Positions 44,520 to 53,149 of a stretch of 64,000 bases of DNA are shown one piece after another. The notes under the pieces are model-generated. The model was not told where the DNA came from, searched no databases, and saw nothing but the letters and a program-made list of their open reading frames with translations. This DNA comes from Candidatus Fluviicola riflensis (GTDB lineage Bacteria; Bacteroidota; Bacteroidia; Flavobacteriales_D; Crocinitomicaceae): contig CP022585.1 in NCBI GenBank assembly GCA_002243285.1, positions 4,142,641 to 4,206,640 on the forward strand. The letters run 5' to 3'. The position numbers and the translations under genes are program-made. Each line of letters begins with the position of its first letter. Position 1 is the stretch's first letter.

Positions 44520-45929
44520 ATGAACAATTCGTTTTCTTCCGATACCATTTGTGCTCTTTCAACCGCCCAGGGAATGGGTGCCATCGCCGTGATCCGGGTT
44601 TCGGGGAAACAGGCTTTGGAAATTGCCTCATCGGTATTTTCGAAATCGTTGGAGGAAGCTGCGTCTCATACGGCACATTTCGGACGAATCCGAACATCGG
44701 AAGGTGAGATCATTGACGAAGTATTGATTACCGTTTTGCGCGAAGGACATAGCTTTACGGGCGAACACACGGTTGAAATTGCCTGCCACGGTTCGCAATT
44801 TATTCAGCAGCAGATCCTGCAATTGTTATTGGAACGCGGTTGCCGCATGGCCGAGCCGGGTGAATTTACGATGCGCGCTTTTATGAACGGCCGCATGGAT
44901 TTGTCGCAAGCCGAAGCCGTTGCCGACCTGATTGCTTCTGAGTCGAAACGGGCACACGAAGTCGCGATGAAACAGATGCGTGGCGGCTTCTCCAATGAAC
45001 TAAAAACACTGCGTGAAAAATTAATTCACTTTGCATCTTTAGTTGAATTGGAGCTTGATTTTGCTGAGGAAGATGTAGAATTTGCTGATCGCACACAATT
45101 AAATCAACTAATTATAGAGGTGTTGAATTATGTTCAACGGCTTATCCAATCATTTGCGCTCGGGAATGTGCTCAAAAACGGAGTTCCGGTAGCGATTGTT
45201 GGCGCGCCAAACACAGGGAAAAGCACGTTGCTGAACCAACTTTTGGGTGAAGAACGCGCGATCGTGAGCAACATTGCGGGAACCACGCGCGATGTGATCG
45301 AAGAAACATTGAACATCGACGGGATCTTGTTCCGTTTGATTGATACCGCCGGAATCCGGGAAGATGCCGAAGCCATTGAAGCGTTGGGAATAGAGCGTTC
45401 GCACGAGAAAATCAAACAGGCGCAACTCGTGTTGATCATGAGCGATTACAGCCTGACGGCTTCAAACCAGGAAGGCCACCAATCGATGAATGAGACGGAA
45501 GCCGCCGAGTGGAGCGATCATTTGTCGGAACAATTTCCGGATAAACACTTTTTGGTGGTCGGCAACAAAGCTGATTTACGCGCGACGAAAGACAACACAC
45601 TTTGGCAGCATGCCACTCCGTTATTACCCATCAGCGCCAAAACCGGCGAAGGAATCATCGAACTAAAAAAATGGTTAGTTGACCAGGTCATGGGTGATTT
45701 CAACACGCAAACCGACACGATTGTGACCAATGCACGTCACCTGGATGCGCTGCACAAAACCGCCGAATCACTCGAAAAAGCCAAATGGGGACTCGACACC
45801 AACGTTACAGGAGATTTTGTAGCCATGGACATTCGCCAGGCGATGTTTGAGCTCGGCACGATTACGGGAGATATTTCTACCGAGGATTTGCTGGGGAATA
45901 TCTTTAGTAAGTTTTGTATCGGAAAGTAA
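44520..45929 (+). CDS. mnmE: tRNA uridine-5-carboxymethylaminomethyl modification GTPase MnmE (TrmE)
   Basis: 469 residues. The N-terminal formyl-THF-binding domain (about 1-120) opens with DTICALSTAQGMGAIAVIRVSG. A helical domain follows, then the inserted G domain with G1 GAPNTGKSTLL, G2 GTTRDVIEE, G3 DTAGIRED and G4 NKAD. The chain ends in FCIGK, the C-x-G-K tail whose Cys is part of the modification site. With MnmG it modifies the wobble uridine of several tRNAs. Length is as usual. It starts just after a -7 box and has no close downstream partner; the next gene is the MarR regulator 100 nt on. Confidence 0.97.
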   Translation: MNNSFSSDTICALSTAQGMGAIAVIRVSGKQALEIASSVFSKSLEEAASHTAHFGRIRTSEGEIIDEVLITVLREGHSFTGEHTVEIACHGSQFIQQQILQLLLERGCRMAEPGEFTMRAFMNGRMDLSQAEAVADLIASESKRAHEVAMKQMRGGFSNELKTLREKLIHFASLVELELDFAEEDVEFADRTQLNQLIIEVLNYVQRLIQSFALGNVLKNGVPVAIVGAPNTGKSTLLNQLLGEERAIVSNIAGTTRDVIEETLNIDGILFRLIDTAGIREDAEAIEALGIERSHEKIKQAQLVLIMSDYSLTASNQEGHQSMNETEAAEWSDHLSEQFPDKHFLVVGNKADLRATKDNTLWQHATPLLPISAKTGEGIIELKKWLVDQVMGDFNTQTDTIVTNARHLDALHKTAESLEKAKWGLDTNVTGDFVAMDIRQAMFELGTITGDISTEDLLGNIFSKFCIGK

Positions 45930-45986
45930 CCACTCTCCTATTCCTACCTTTTCCTCACCTCCCTCAAACATTTCCGGCTTTCACCC

Positions 45987-46027
45987 GTTTACACCATAAT
46001 AGTTAACTTTGTAAACTAATTTACACC
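45987..46027 (+). promoter_or_regulatory. Promoter and operator of the second efflux operon
   Basis: -7 box TAACTTTG (46004-46011) is overlapped on its right by the inverted repeat GTAAA-N4-TTTAC (46011-46024). TTTACACC occurs twice (45988-45995 and 46020-46027), and GTTTAC (45987-45992) also faces GTAAAC (46011-46016). Placement across the start site suggests autorepression by the MarR protein encoded from 46030. Confidence 0.6.
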
Positions 46028-46029
46028 GT

Positions 46030-46515
46030 ATGGTACAAACCGATTGGCCGTTGGGACGCATTTTTGGCTTCCTGACCAAACAATACCTCGGAAAACTGAA
46101 TCAGCGCATGGAGCATTCGCCCGTGGATCGCAATTTTTTTCCGTTGTACCTGATTGGCAAAAACTCAGGGAAGATCAGTCAGCAAGAGCTGGCCGACCAA
46201 ATCATGACCGATAAGGTCAGCATGGTGCGCATCCTGGACCATTTGGCTGAAGATGGCCTGATCCAACGCACCGTGAATCCAAACGACAGGCGGCAACATT
46301 TACTCAGTGTTACCGAAAAAGCCCAGCCATGGATCGCCGAAATTGAGAACGGATTGCAGGAAACCAACGATTTTTTCTTTCAACTGCTTCCACCCGAGAA
46401 ACGCGCCGATTTCCTGGAATTATTGTCGCTGCTTATCTGCAAAACAAAAGATTTATCCATCGAAGAATTCGAACTTTTTTACAATCGTCCTGAAAAGAAA
46501 ACACATGAAAAATAA
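46030..46515 (+). CDS. MarR-family transcriptional regulator of the second efflux operon
   Basis: 161 residues. The winged helix-turn-helix lies at about residues 50-110: ISQQELADQIMTDKVSMVRILDHLAEDGLIQRTVNPNDRRQHLLSVTEKA, containing the characteristic MarR DRR wing. Flanking helices form the dimer. It overlaps the adaptor gene by 11 nt. A probable repressor of its own operon (regulator, adaptor, pump, outer membrane factor), binding the inverted repeats just upstream and released by an unknown ligand. The local arrangement supports this; nothing in the sequence tells which compound. Confidence 0.92.
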   Translation: MVQTDWPLGRIFGFLTKQYLGKLNQRMEHSPVDRNFFPLYLIGKNSGKISQQELADQIMTDKVSMVRILDHLAEDGLIQRTVNPNDRRQHLLSVTEKAQPWIAEIENGLQETNDFFFQLLPPEKRADFLELLSLLICKTKDLSIEEFELFYNRPEKKTHEK

Positions 46516-47539
46516 ACTCATTATTGCATTGCTTCCGCTATTGTTATTGTCATGCGGAGGCAACGAAGAAGAAACCAAAGCCGGGCCGAAAGGCATGCCG
46601 AAACTCACGGTTGACGTGGTAAAAATGACTCCAGGAAGCGTTGTCAGGACTATCGCCATTCCGGGTTCGGTGATTCCGAGCGAGGAAGTACAATTATACA
46701 GCGAGGTTTCGGGACGTGTTCAATCCATTTCCTTTAAAGAAGGCCAGGTGGTGAAAAAAGGAACGGTTTTACTGCAAGTAGATACGGATGTGCTGAAAGC
46801 CCAGCGCGCGCAACTGAAAGTGGAACTGGAACTCGCCAAAAAAGACGAAGCCCGCAAGCATATTTTATTGGATGCCAAAGGCATCAGCGCCGAGGAATAC
46901 GAGAAAGTAGCGTCGCAGCTGGCCAATATCGAAGCGCAAATAGATTTGATCAATGTACAAATCTCGAAAGCGACTGTTCGTGCCCCGTTTAGCGGCAGGA
47001 TCGGTTTACGAAGAGTAAGTGAAGGTGCTTTTATTTCACCGACCACGCTTATCACAAGTATTGTACAGGAAAATCCGATCAAGATCGAGTTTTCGATTTC
47101 GGAGCGCTATGCCAATTCGGTGAAAGCCGGACAAACCATCCACTTCAAAACCGGCAACAGCACAACATCGTATAGCGCTACGGTCTACGCCTACGAATCA
47201 ATGGTAGACCAGGGAACGCGGATGCTCACGGTGCGCGCAACGGCTCCGAATACCGGAAAACTAATCGCCGGAACGTTTGTTTCCATTGATTACGATTTGG
47301 GTACCGAACAAAATGCGTACATGGTTCCGGCCGAAAGTATCATTCCGGTGCTCAAAGGACAAGTTATTTACGTAGTTCGTGGCGGTATCGTAACGGAAGT
47401 TCCGGTTGCAATCGGCATTCGCACAGCGAAACAGGTGCAAGTAATCGGTGAAGTAAATCCGGGAGATGTGGTACTGGTTTCGGGATTATTGGCCGCGAGA
47501 CCGGGAATGCCGGTGAATACCAAAATTGTTGAGCCATGA
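46505..47539 (+). CDS. RND efflux periplasmic adaptor lipoprotein
   Basis: 344 residues from the ATG at 46505, which gives a lipoprotein leader (MKNKLIIALLPLLLLSC) and overlaps the MarR gene. The frame is open far upstream but that part is shadow of the MarR gene. Lipoyl-like half VSGRVQSISFKEGQVVKKGT, helical hairpin, the return ATVRAPFSGRIGLRRVSEGAFI, then beta-barrel and C-terminal domains (TVRATAPNTGKLIAGTFV). It lacks the membrane helix of the other cassette's adaptor and is instead lipid-anchored like AcrA/MexA. It links the RND pump (47536, 4-nt overlap) to the TolC channel. Confidence 0.94.
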   Translation: MKNKLIIALLPLLLLSCGGNEEETKAGPKGMPKLTVDVVKMTPGSVVRTIAIPGSVIPSEEVQLYSEVSGRVQSISFKEGQVVKKGTVLLQVDTDVLKAQRAQLKVELELAKKDEARKHILLDAKGISAEEYEKVASQLANIEAQIDLINVQISKATVRAPFSGRIGLRRVSEGAFISPTTLITSIVQENPIKIEFSISERYANSVKAGQTIHFKTGNSTTSYSATVYAYESMVDQGTRMLTVRATAPNTGKLIAGTFVSIDYDLGTEQNAYMVPAESIIPVLKGQVIYVVRGGIVTEVPVAIGIRTAKQVQVIGEVNPGDVVLVSGLLAARPGMPVNTKIVEP

Positions 47540-50500
47540 ATATAGCCTCGCTGAGTATTAACCGGCCCGTACTGGCAACGGTACTGTCTATTTTGGTGGT
47601 CATTTTCGGAATCATCGGGTTTTCGTACCTCGGTGTGCGCGAATTTCCGTCGGTCGATCCACCCATTATTACGGTAACTACCAACTACGGCGGTGCCAAT
47701 CCGGATGTGATCGAATCGCAGATTACCGAACCGCTCGAGGAATCGATCAACGGTGTTTCGGGAATCCGCACCATTAGTTCGGTGAGCTCCGACGGACGAA
47801 GTACGATTACCGTAGAATTTGACCTGAGCGTGGATCTTGATGCCGCGGCGAATGACGTTCGCGACAAGGTTTCCGGCGCTGTCCGACGCTTACCGCCCGA
47901 TGCTGATCCACCAATTGTGGCTAAATCGGATGCCAATGCCGAGACGATTTTCTCGCTGACCGTGCAATCTGACAAAAAAACCCTGCTCGAACTGACCGAC
48001 TTGGGAAACAATGTCTTCAAGGAACGTTTTCAAACGATTAAAGGTGTGAGTGAAATCCGAATCTGGGGTGAGAAGAAATTCTCGATGAAATTCAACCTCG
48101 ATCCGGATAAAATGACAGGCCACAACCTCACGGCGGTTGAAGTACAACGGGCATTACTGGAACAAAACGTCGAGCTTCCATCGGGTAGAATTGAAGGAAA
48201 CACGGTCGATCTGACCATTCGAACGTTTGGCCGTTTGACCACCGAAAAAGACTTTAACAACCTCATCGTTTCGCAAAAAGGAACAGAGATTGTTCGCCTC
48301 AAAGATGTTGGCCGGGCAGAACTGGCTCCGGAAAACGAACGGACATTATTGCGTGGAAACCACGGAATCCCAATGATCGGAATTGCTGTAAATCCGCAAC
48401 CGGGAGCCAATTACATTGAGATTGTCGACGAGATTTACAAGAAAATCGAGCAGATCAAAAAGGAATTACCCAAAGACGTAACACTCGGTGTAGCCCTTGA
48501 TTCCACGCAGAATATACGCAAATCGATCCTGGAGGTGGAAGAAACCATCCTGATTGCCTTTGTGCTGGTAGTGCTCGTTATTTTCCTGTTCCTGCGCGAC
48601 TGGCGCACCACGCTCATTCCCATTATCGCCATTCCGATCTCGCTCATCGGTACGTTTTTCATCATGTACCTTTCCGATTTCTCGATAAACCTGTTGACTT
48701 TGCTCGGAATCGTTCTGGCCACCGGCCTCGTGGTCGATGACGCCATTGTGGTGATGGAAAACATTTATTCGCGCGTAGAAAAAGGTGAAGATCCGAAAGA
48801 AGCAGCGCACAACGGATCGAAAGAAATACTGTTCGCTATTATTTCGACCACGATCACGCTTACAACGGTATTCTTGCCGGTGATGTTCCTCGACGGATTA
48901 ACCGGCCGTTTATTCCGCGAATTCGGAGTTGTTGTAGCAGGATCGGTGATCATTTCGGCTTTTATTTCATTGACGCTTACGCCAATGATGAGTTCGCGGT
49001 TGCTGAAGAAAAAAACACATCATTCGCGTTTTTACAACATGTCCGAGAAATTCCTCAACGGCATGATCAACGGGTATCGCCGTTCGCTGGAAGCCTTTAT
49101 GAAACGCGCCTGGCTGTCGTTTATCTTCTTAGCCGGCTGTTTCGTTTTGATGTGGTGGAACGGCAGCGATTTGCAGGAAGAACTGGCACCCATGGAAGAT
49201 AAAAGCCGCTTCATGATCATGTCGAATGCGCCGGAAGGAACCTCGTTTGATCGTATGGATCAACACCAGCGCCAACTCATCGATCTGGTAGATACACTTC
49301 CGGAAAAAGACAACCTGCTTGCGGTAACTTCTCCAGGGTTCGGTTCATCCGTATCTGTCAACAAAGGGTTTGTGCGGATCAATCTTACTCCACCTGGTGA
49401 ACGCAAACGCACGCAGCAGGAAATCGTAGATGATCTTTCAGGCAAAATAGCGGGTTATAACTTCGCGCGGTCATTCATTATCCAGGAACAAACCATTGGT
49501 GGCGGTCGTTCGGCCGGACTTCCCGTTCATTACATTTTGCAGGCACCTACGTTTGAAGAAATGAAGGAAATCCTGCCGATTTTCATGCAGGCCGCCGCTG
49601 CAGATCCTACATTCAGTATTGTGGATGTGGATTTGAAATTCAACAAACCCGAGCTACAGGTAAATATTCAGCGTGACAAAGCCGCAAGTGTGGATGTTTC
49701 GGTGAATGAAATTGCGACGACGCTGCAATTATACTTTTCGGGCCAACGCTTCGGGTATTTTATCATGAATGGTAAACAATACCAGGTAATTGGTCAGGCG
49801 ATGAAAGAAAAACGCGACGATCCTTCCGATTTGCGCGGGATCCAGGTACGCAGTGGATCGGGGCAGCTCATTCCGTTGGATAACCTGGTAACAGTGACCA
49901 ATGAATCGAGTCCACCGTCGCTGTTTCGCTACAACCGTTACGTTTCGGCAACTGTTTCGGCACAAACTGCAGATGGAAAAACCATTGGTGACGGAATTGC
50001 AGCCATGGACAAGATCGCAGAAAAGATCCTTCCGGAGAGTTTTTCTCACAGTTTGGGCGGAACATCGAAAGAATTTGCCGAAAGCGGTTCAAGCTTATTG
50101 TTCGCCTTTTTACTCGCGCTGGTGCTGGTTTACCTGGTATTGGCGGCGCAATTCGAAAGTTTCAGCGATCCGGTGATTATCATGTGTACCATCTTGCTGG
50201 CGTCGGCCGGAGCTTTACTTTCCTTATGGCTCACCGACCAAACGCTCAATATTTTCTCCGAAATCGGGATCATTGTTTTGGTTGGTTTGGTGACCAAAAA
50301 CGGGATCCTGATCGTGGAATTTGCCAATCAGCGCAAAAAAGACGGCCTTTCGGTGAGAGAAGCCATTATTGATGCTTCGGCAGCCCGTTTCCGCCCCATT
50401 TTAATGACCACGCTGGCAACCATTCTCGGAGCATTGCCCATTGCCCTTGCGTTGGGTGAAGCTTCCACAAGCCGTGTTTCGATGGGAATTTCCATTGTGG

Positions 50501-50583
50501 GTGGTCTGGCATTCTCGCTCATTCTCACGTTGTACATGGTTCCGGGGTTGTATATCTATATGTCATCAAAAAAACGCTCATGA
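47536..50583 (+). CDS. RND-family efflux transporter (AcrB/MexF-like)
   Basis: 1015 residues, with 12 membrane helices and two periplasmic loops. First helix at about 10-30; relay pair D401-D402 (TGLVVDDAIVVMENIY); second half with IGIIVLVGLVTKNGILIVEFANQ (about 905-930). The N-terminal part, REFPSVDPPIITVTTNYGGANPDVIESQIT, is typical of the hydrophobe/amphiphile efflux-1 family. Coupled by 4-nt overlaps to the adaptor upstream and the TolC gene downstream. It differs clearly in sequence from the pump at 4671, so the two cassettes are not recent duplicates and likely handle different substrates. Confidence 0.95.
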   Translation: MNIASLSINRPVLATVLSILVVIFGIIGFSYLGVREFPSVDPPIITVTTNYGGANPDVIESQITEPLEESINGVSGIRTISSVSSDGRSTITVEFDLSVDLDAAANDVRDKVSGAVRRLPPDADPPIVAKSDANAETIFSLTVQSDKKTLLELTDLGNNVFKERFQTIKGVSEIRIWGEKKFSMKFNLDPDKMTGHNLTAVEVQRALLEQNVELPSGRIEGNTVDLTIRTFGRLTTEKDFNNLIVSQKGTEIVRLKDVGRAELAPENERTLLRGNHGIPMIGIAVNPQPGANYIEIVDEIYKKIEQIKKELPKDVTLGVALDSTQNIRKSILEVEETILIAFVLVVLVIFLFLRDWRTTLIPIIAIPISLIGTFFIMYLSDFSINLLTLLGIVLATGLVVDDAIVVMENIYSRVEKGEDPKEAAHNGSKEILFAIISTTITLTTVFLPVMFLDGLTGRLFREFGVVVAGSVIISAFISLTLTPMMSSRLLKKKTHHSRFYNMSEKFLNGMINGYRRSLEAFMKRAWLSFIFLAGCFVLMWWNGSDLQEELAPMEDKSRFMIMSNAPEGTSFDRMDQHQRQLIDLVDTLPEKDNLLAVTSPGFGSSVSVNKGFVRINLTPPGERKRTQQEIVDDLSGKIAGYNFARSFIIQEQTIGGGRSAGLPVHYILQAPTFEEMKEILPIFMQAAAADPTFSIVDVDLKFNKPELQVNIQRDKAASVDVSVNEIATTLQLYFSGQRFGYFIMNGKQYQVIGQAMKEKRDDPSDLRGIQVRSGSGQLIPLDNLVTVTNESSPPSLFRYNRYVSATVSAQTADGKTIGDGIAAMDKIAEKILPESFSHSLGGTSKEFAESGSSLLFAFLLALVLVYLVLAAQFESFSDPVIIMCTILLASAGALLSLWLTDQTLNIFSEIGIIVLVGLVTKNGILIVEFANQRKKDGLSVREAIIDASAARFRPILMTTLATILGALPIALALGEASTSRVSMGISIVGGLAFSLILTLYMVPGLYIYMSSKKRS

Positions 50584-51884
50584 GATTATCCTTATTCTTC
50601 ATCATAGCATTCGTTTCGGCCGGTGTAACGGCCCAAAACACGCTCACTTTCGAGCAGGCGGTGCAGCGTACGCTGGCCAACAATTTCGACATCCTGATTG
50701 TGCGCAATACCGCTGAGCAAATCGCCAACGAAAACAACATAGGTAATGCCGGTTATTTGCCACAGGTGGGAATTAATGCCGACCAAAACTGGAGCAGTTC
50801 CAATACGCGTCAGGAATTTTTCTCGGGCCAGATCAACGACAAAAAAGGAGCGAAAAACAACTCGTTCAATGCCAATATTCGCCTCGACTGGACCTTTTTT
50901 GACGGTTTTGCTATGTTTGCCCGTGATCAACGCCTGCAATTGCAGGAAGATGCGGCAACGCTTTCAGTAAACGCACAGGTTGAAATGACGGTGTACCAAA
51001 CGGCTGTGCTTTATTATTCGATTGTGTATCAGCAGCAAATGGGTGAGATTTACCAACGCGCTTTGGAACTTTCCCGCGAGCGCTTCCGGCTTGTTGAAAC
51101 CAAACGTAGCAGCGGAGCCGCCAATGATTTGCAATATTACCAGGCAAGGCTCGATTTAACAGCTGATAGTTCCAATCTGCTCATGCACCGGAAAACCATT
51201 CGTGATCTGAAAACCGAACTGGCAACTGTCATGGGTAACGCTTCCGATTTGAATTTTGAGGTCGATCCGACAATTCCAATCATACCTGCCATTGACAAAC
51301 TGGCCATTTCGGAGAAAGCGAAACAACAAAACACGTCATTATTACTCAATAAAGCGTCAATCGCAATTATTGACCTTCAACGCAAAGAAGTGCAGAGTCG
51401 CTATTATCCGCAGCTGAGTTTGTATACGCAATACTCGTATGCTACGTCACAAAGTCAGGTCGGTGTGCTTTCCTCTAATCGATCCACAGGTCCAGGAATC
51501 GGATTGACCTTACGCTGGAATATTCTTGATCGTTTATCGACGTTCACGGAACTCAAAAACACCGATTTACAGCAAACGAGTGCTCAATTACAGCTCGACC
51601 GGCAAACACAGTTGATTTCCAAGGAAATGCAACTAGCGTTCGACAACTACGATTACGCGCGGCAGCTGTCGGCTTTGGAAAACAATGCGGTGGTAGATGC
51701 CGAAGAAATTTTCCGAATCGCCGAGATTGCCTATACCAGCGGGTCAATTACCGATTTGGCTTTGCGCGAGATCCAGTTTTCGATCATTCAAACCAAAACG
51801 CGCCAGTTTTCGGCTTCTTTGGCGATGCAAACCGCGATTTTTGATTTGTATTTGTTGAGTGGTGATTTTAAGGGGCTGTTGTAA
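50580..51884 (+). CDS. TolC-family outer membrane efflux protein
   Basis: 434 residues. Signal peptide ends VTAQ (about residue 19). Begins NTLTFEQAVQRTLANNFDILIVRNTAEQ, the OEP-domain opening, and has the second repeat at about 235-430 (ISEKAKQQNTSLLLNKASIAIIDLQRKEVQ ... GLTLRWNILDRLS). It forms the outer-membrane channel for the RND pump upstream, which it overlaps by 4 nt (ATGA). It ends the operon that starts at 46030. No clear terminator follows; the hairpin element at 51913 could take that role. Confidence 0.92.
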   Translation: MRLSLFFIIAFVSAGVTAQNTLTFEQAVQRTLANNFDILIVRNTAEQIANENNIGNAGYLPQVGINADQNWSSSNTRQEFFSGQINDKKGAKNNSFNANIRLDWTFFDGFAMFARDQRLQLQEDAATLSVNAQVEMTVYQTAVLYYSIVYQQQMGEIYQRALELSRERFRLVETKRSSGAANDLQYYQARLDLTADSSNLLMHRKTIRDLKTELATVMGNASDLNFEVDPTIPIIPAIDKLAISEKAKQQNTSLLLNKASIAIIDLQRKEVQSRYYPQLSLYTQYSYATSQSQVGVLSSNRSTGPGIGLTLRWNILDRLSTFTELKNTDLQQTSAQLQLDRQTQLISKEMQLAFDNYDYARQLSALENNAVVDAEEIFRIAEIAYTSGSITDLALREIQFSIIQTKTRQFSASLAMQTAIFDLYLLSGDFKGLL

Positions 51885-51912
51885 CTAATTCCTTCACCAG
51901 AATTTAAATTGA

Positions 51913-52009
51913 TTCCCACGAATGCGCGAATTTTTTGCGTGCTTAACGGACACGCTTTTATGCTGAGGCGAGTGCGTTAGCCGAGCTGTAATTCGTGCAT
52001 TCGTGGTAA
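51913..52009. repeat. Hairpin element E4 (ACGAAT-type arms, full core)
   Basis: Left arm TTCCCACGAATGCGCGAATT (51913-51932) faces AATTCGTGCATTCGTGGTAA (51990-52009), 18 of 20 positions paired. Inside are GCTTAACGGACACGC and the core GAGTGCGTTAGCCGAG at 51970-51985. At 97 bp it is the shortest copy. It separates the efflux operon from the MGMT gene. Confidence 0.75.
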
Positions 52010-52117
52010 ACAGAAAAAGTGTGACATGTTTTATCAATCAACGATTAGGGAAACAAAATGAATTTGCTACCGAATAACGTGTTATTCACCAAATTCTGAT
52101 TAATTTTCCATCATTGT

Positions 52118-52915
52118 ATGGAGCATTCCTATCACACAAAACGCATGGAGCTTACTGCTGTTACGTTACAGCGGATATTGGAGGCGACACCATTTTCGGT
52201 ATCGCTGGCGGAATTGAGTGCCGAATTGCAGCTTGGCGTGTGGGAAACCCAGCATTTGTTCCGGGAATATTTGGGTTGTGATCCAATTCGCGTACTTCAC
52301 AATTCATGGTCACCGGCATTGGCGCAGGTAAACACTCCGGCACAACTCTCTATTTTTGATGTACCCGACGAACAAAATTCCGGTAAATTCCTGAGAACCA
52401 CGTGTGAGCTCGAACCGCTGACTGAAGATCCTGCGGAAATAGCTTATGGAATTCATACCAGTTGTTTGGGAAATATTTTTGTGGCAACAACTCCTGATGG
52501 CATTTGTCAGCTGACCTTTGAAGATTCTGAAAACGGCTTGGAACGCCTGCTAAAAACGTATCCGGGATCAAAGTTGATCAAACGATCATCGGAATTGCAG
52601 GAATTGGCCGTGAACAGCCTCAAAAGCAATGCGGCTTCGATTTGTTTACCGTTGAAAGTGAAAGCCACGGCGTTTCAGTTGTCGGTGTGGCAGTATTTAC
52701 TGAGCATCACTAGCGGAAATGTGGTTACCTACAGCATGATTGCCGAACATCTTGGCGACCCAAAAGCTTCACGGGCGGTTGGAACAGCAGTCGGCGCCAA
52801 TCCGGTTGGTTTACTGATTCCGTGTCACCGTGTGGTGCACAGAAGTGGGAAAATCGGGCATTTCAGATGGGGAACGAATAGGAAGAGGTTGTTGCTGGCG
52901 ATAGAAAAAGGTTAA
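52118..52915 (+). CDS. Ada-like protein: AraC-type HTH fused to O6-methylguanine-DNA methyltransferase
   Basis: 265 residues. Residues 1-65 form an AraC-like helix-turn-helix (SLAELSAELQLGVWETQHLFREYLGCDPIRVLH). The C-terminal part is the Ogt/MGMT fold: FQLSVWQYLLSITSGNVVTYSMIAEHLGDPKASRAVGTAVGANPV and the acceptor C236 in IPCHRVV. It repairs O6-alkylguanine by transferring the alkyl group to C236. The zinc-binding N-terminal Cys domain of full Ada, which senses methylphosphotriesters, is missing, so the way it would be switched on as a regulator is not clear. An alternative start is the ATG at 52145. Confidence 0.88.
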   Translation: MEHSYHTKRMELTAVTLQRILEATPFSVSLAELSAELQLGVWETQHLFREYLGCDPIRVLHNSWSPALAQVNTPAQLSIFDVPDEQNSGKFLRTTCELEPLTEDPAEIAYGIHTSCLGNIFVATTPDGICQLTFEDSENGLERLLKTYPGSKLIKRSSELQELAVNSLKSNAASICLPLKVKATAFQLSVWQYLLSITSGNVVTYSMIAEHLGDPKASRAVGTAVGANPVGLLIPCHRVVHRSGKIGHFRWGTNRKRLLLAIEKG

Positions 52916-52921
52916 TATTAT

Positions 52922-53110
52922 CTTACTTTTTGTCCATAGCAACAAAAAGTAAGCAAAAAATGCATGTCGCTGCAAACCGGGCGTTCCATTAGCAGGTCCC
53001 TCGCTGATTTGTCAAAACTCCTCGTTCCTCGTCAAACAGTTGACAAATCTACGCTCATTTCTGCATGGAAACTCGCCCTTTTTGCAAAGCGACTGAGCCT
53101 CCTCTTCGAT
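52922..53110. repeat. Dispersed repeat, copy 2 (ACTTTTT hairpin + AAACTCCTCGT motif)
   Basis: CTTACTTTTT (52922-52931) and AAAAAGTAAG (52944-52953) form a perfect 10-bp stem, serving also as a terminator-like end to the MGMT gene. About 60 nt on are AAAACTCCTCGTTCCTC and GTCAAACA (53014-53038), flanked by the perfect inverted repeat GATTTGTCAA (53006-53015) / TTGACAAATC (53040-53049). The same plan as at 41556. It is open in one frame into trmL, but that is not coding. The right limit is uncertain. Confidence 0.6.
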
Positions 53111-53135
53111 AAGTTTAAGTTTTCCTCTTTTTCCC

Positions 53136-53143
53136 TAAGTTTG
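53136..53143 (+). promoter_or_regulatory. -7 promoter box of trmL
   Basis: TAAGTTTG matches TAnnTTTG and ends 6 nt before the ATG at 53150. It supports the short form of the protein and predicts a leaderless message. Confidence 0.65.
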
Positions 53144-53149
53144 CAGTGC

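Noticed and set aside
46307..46504. 66-residue extension of the lipoprotein adaptor
   Set aside because: It overlaps the MarR gene; the ATG at 46505 gives a perfect lipoprotein leader.
52964..53149. 62-residue N-terminal extension of trmL
   Set aside because: It is the dispersed repeat read in frame, and the family start and the -7 box point to 53150.
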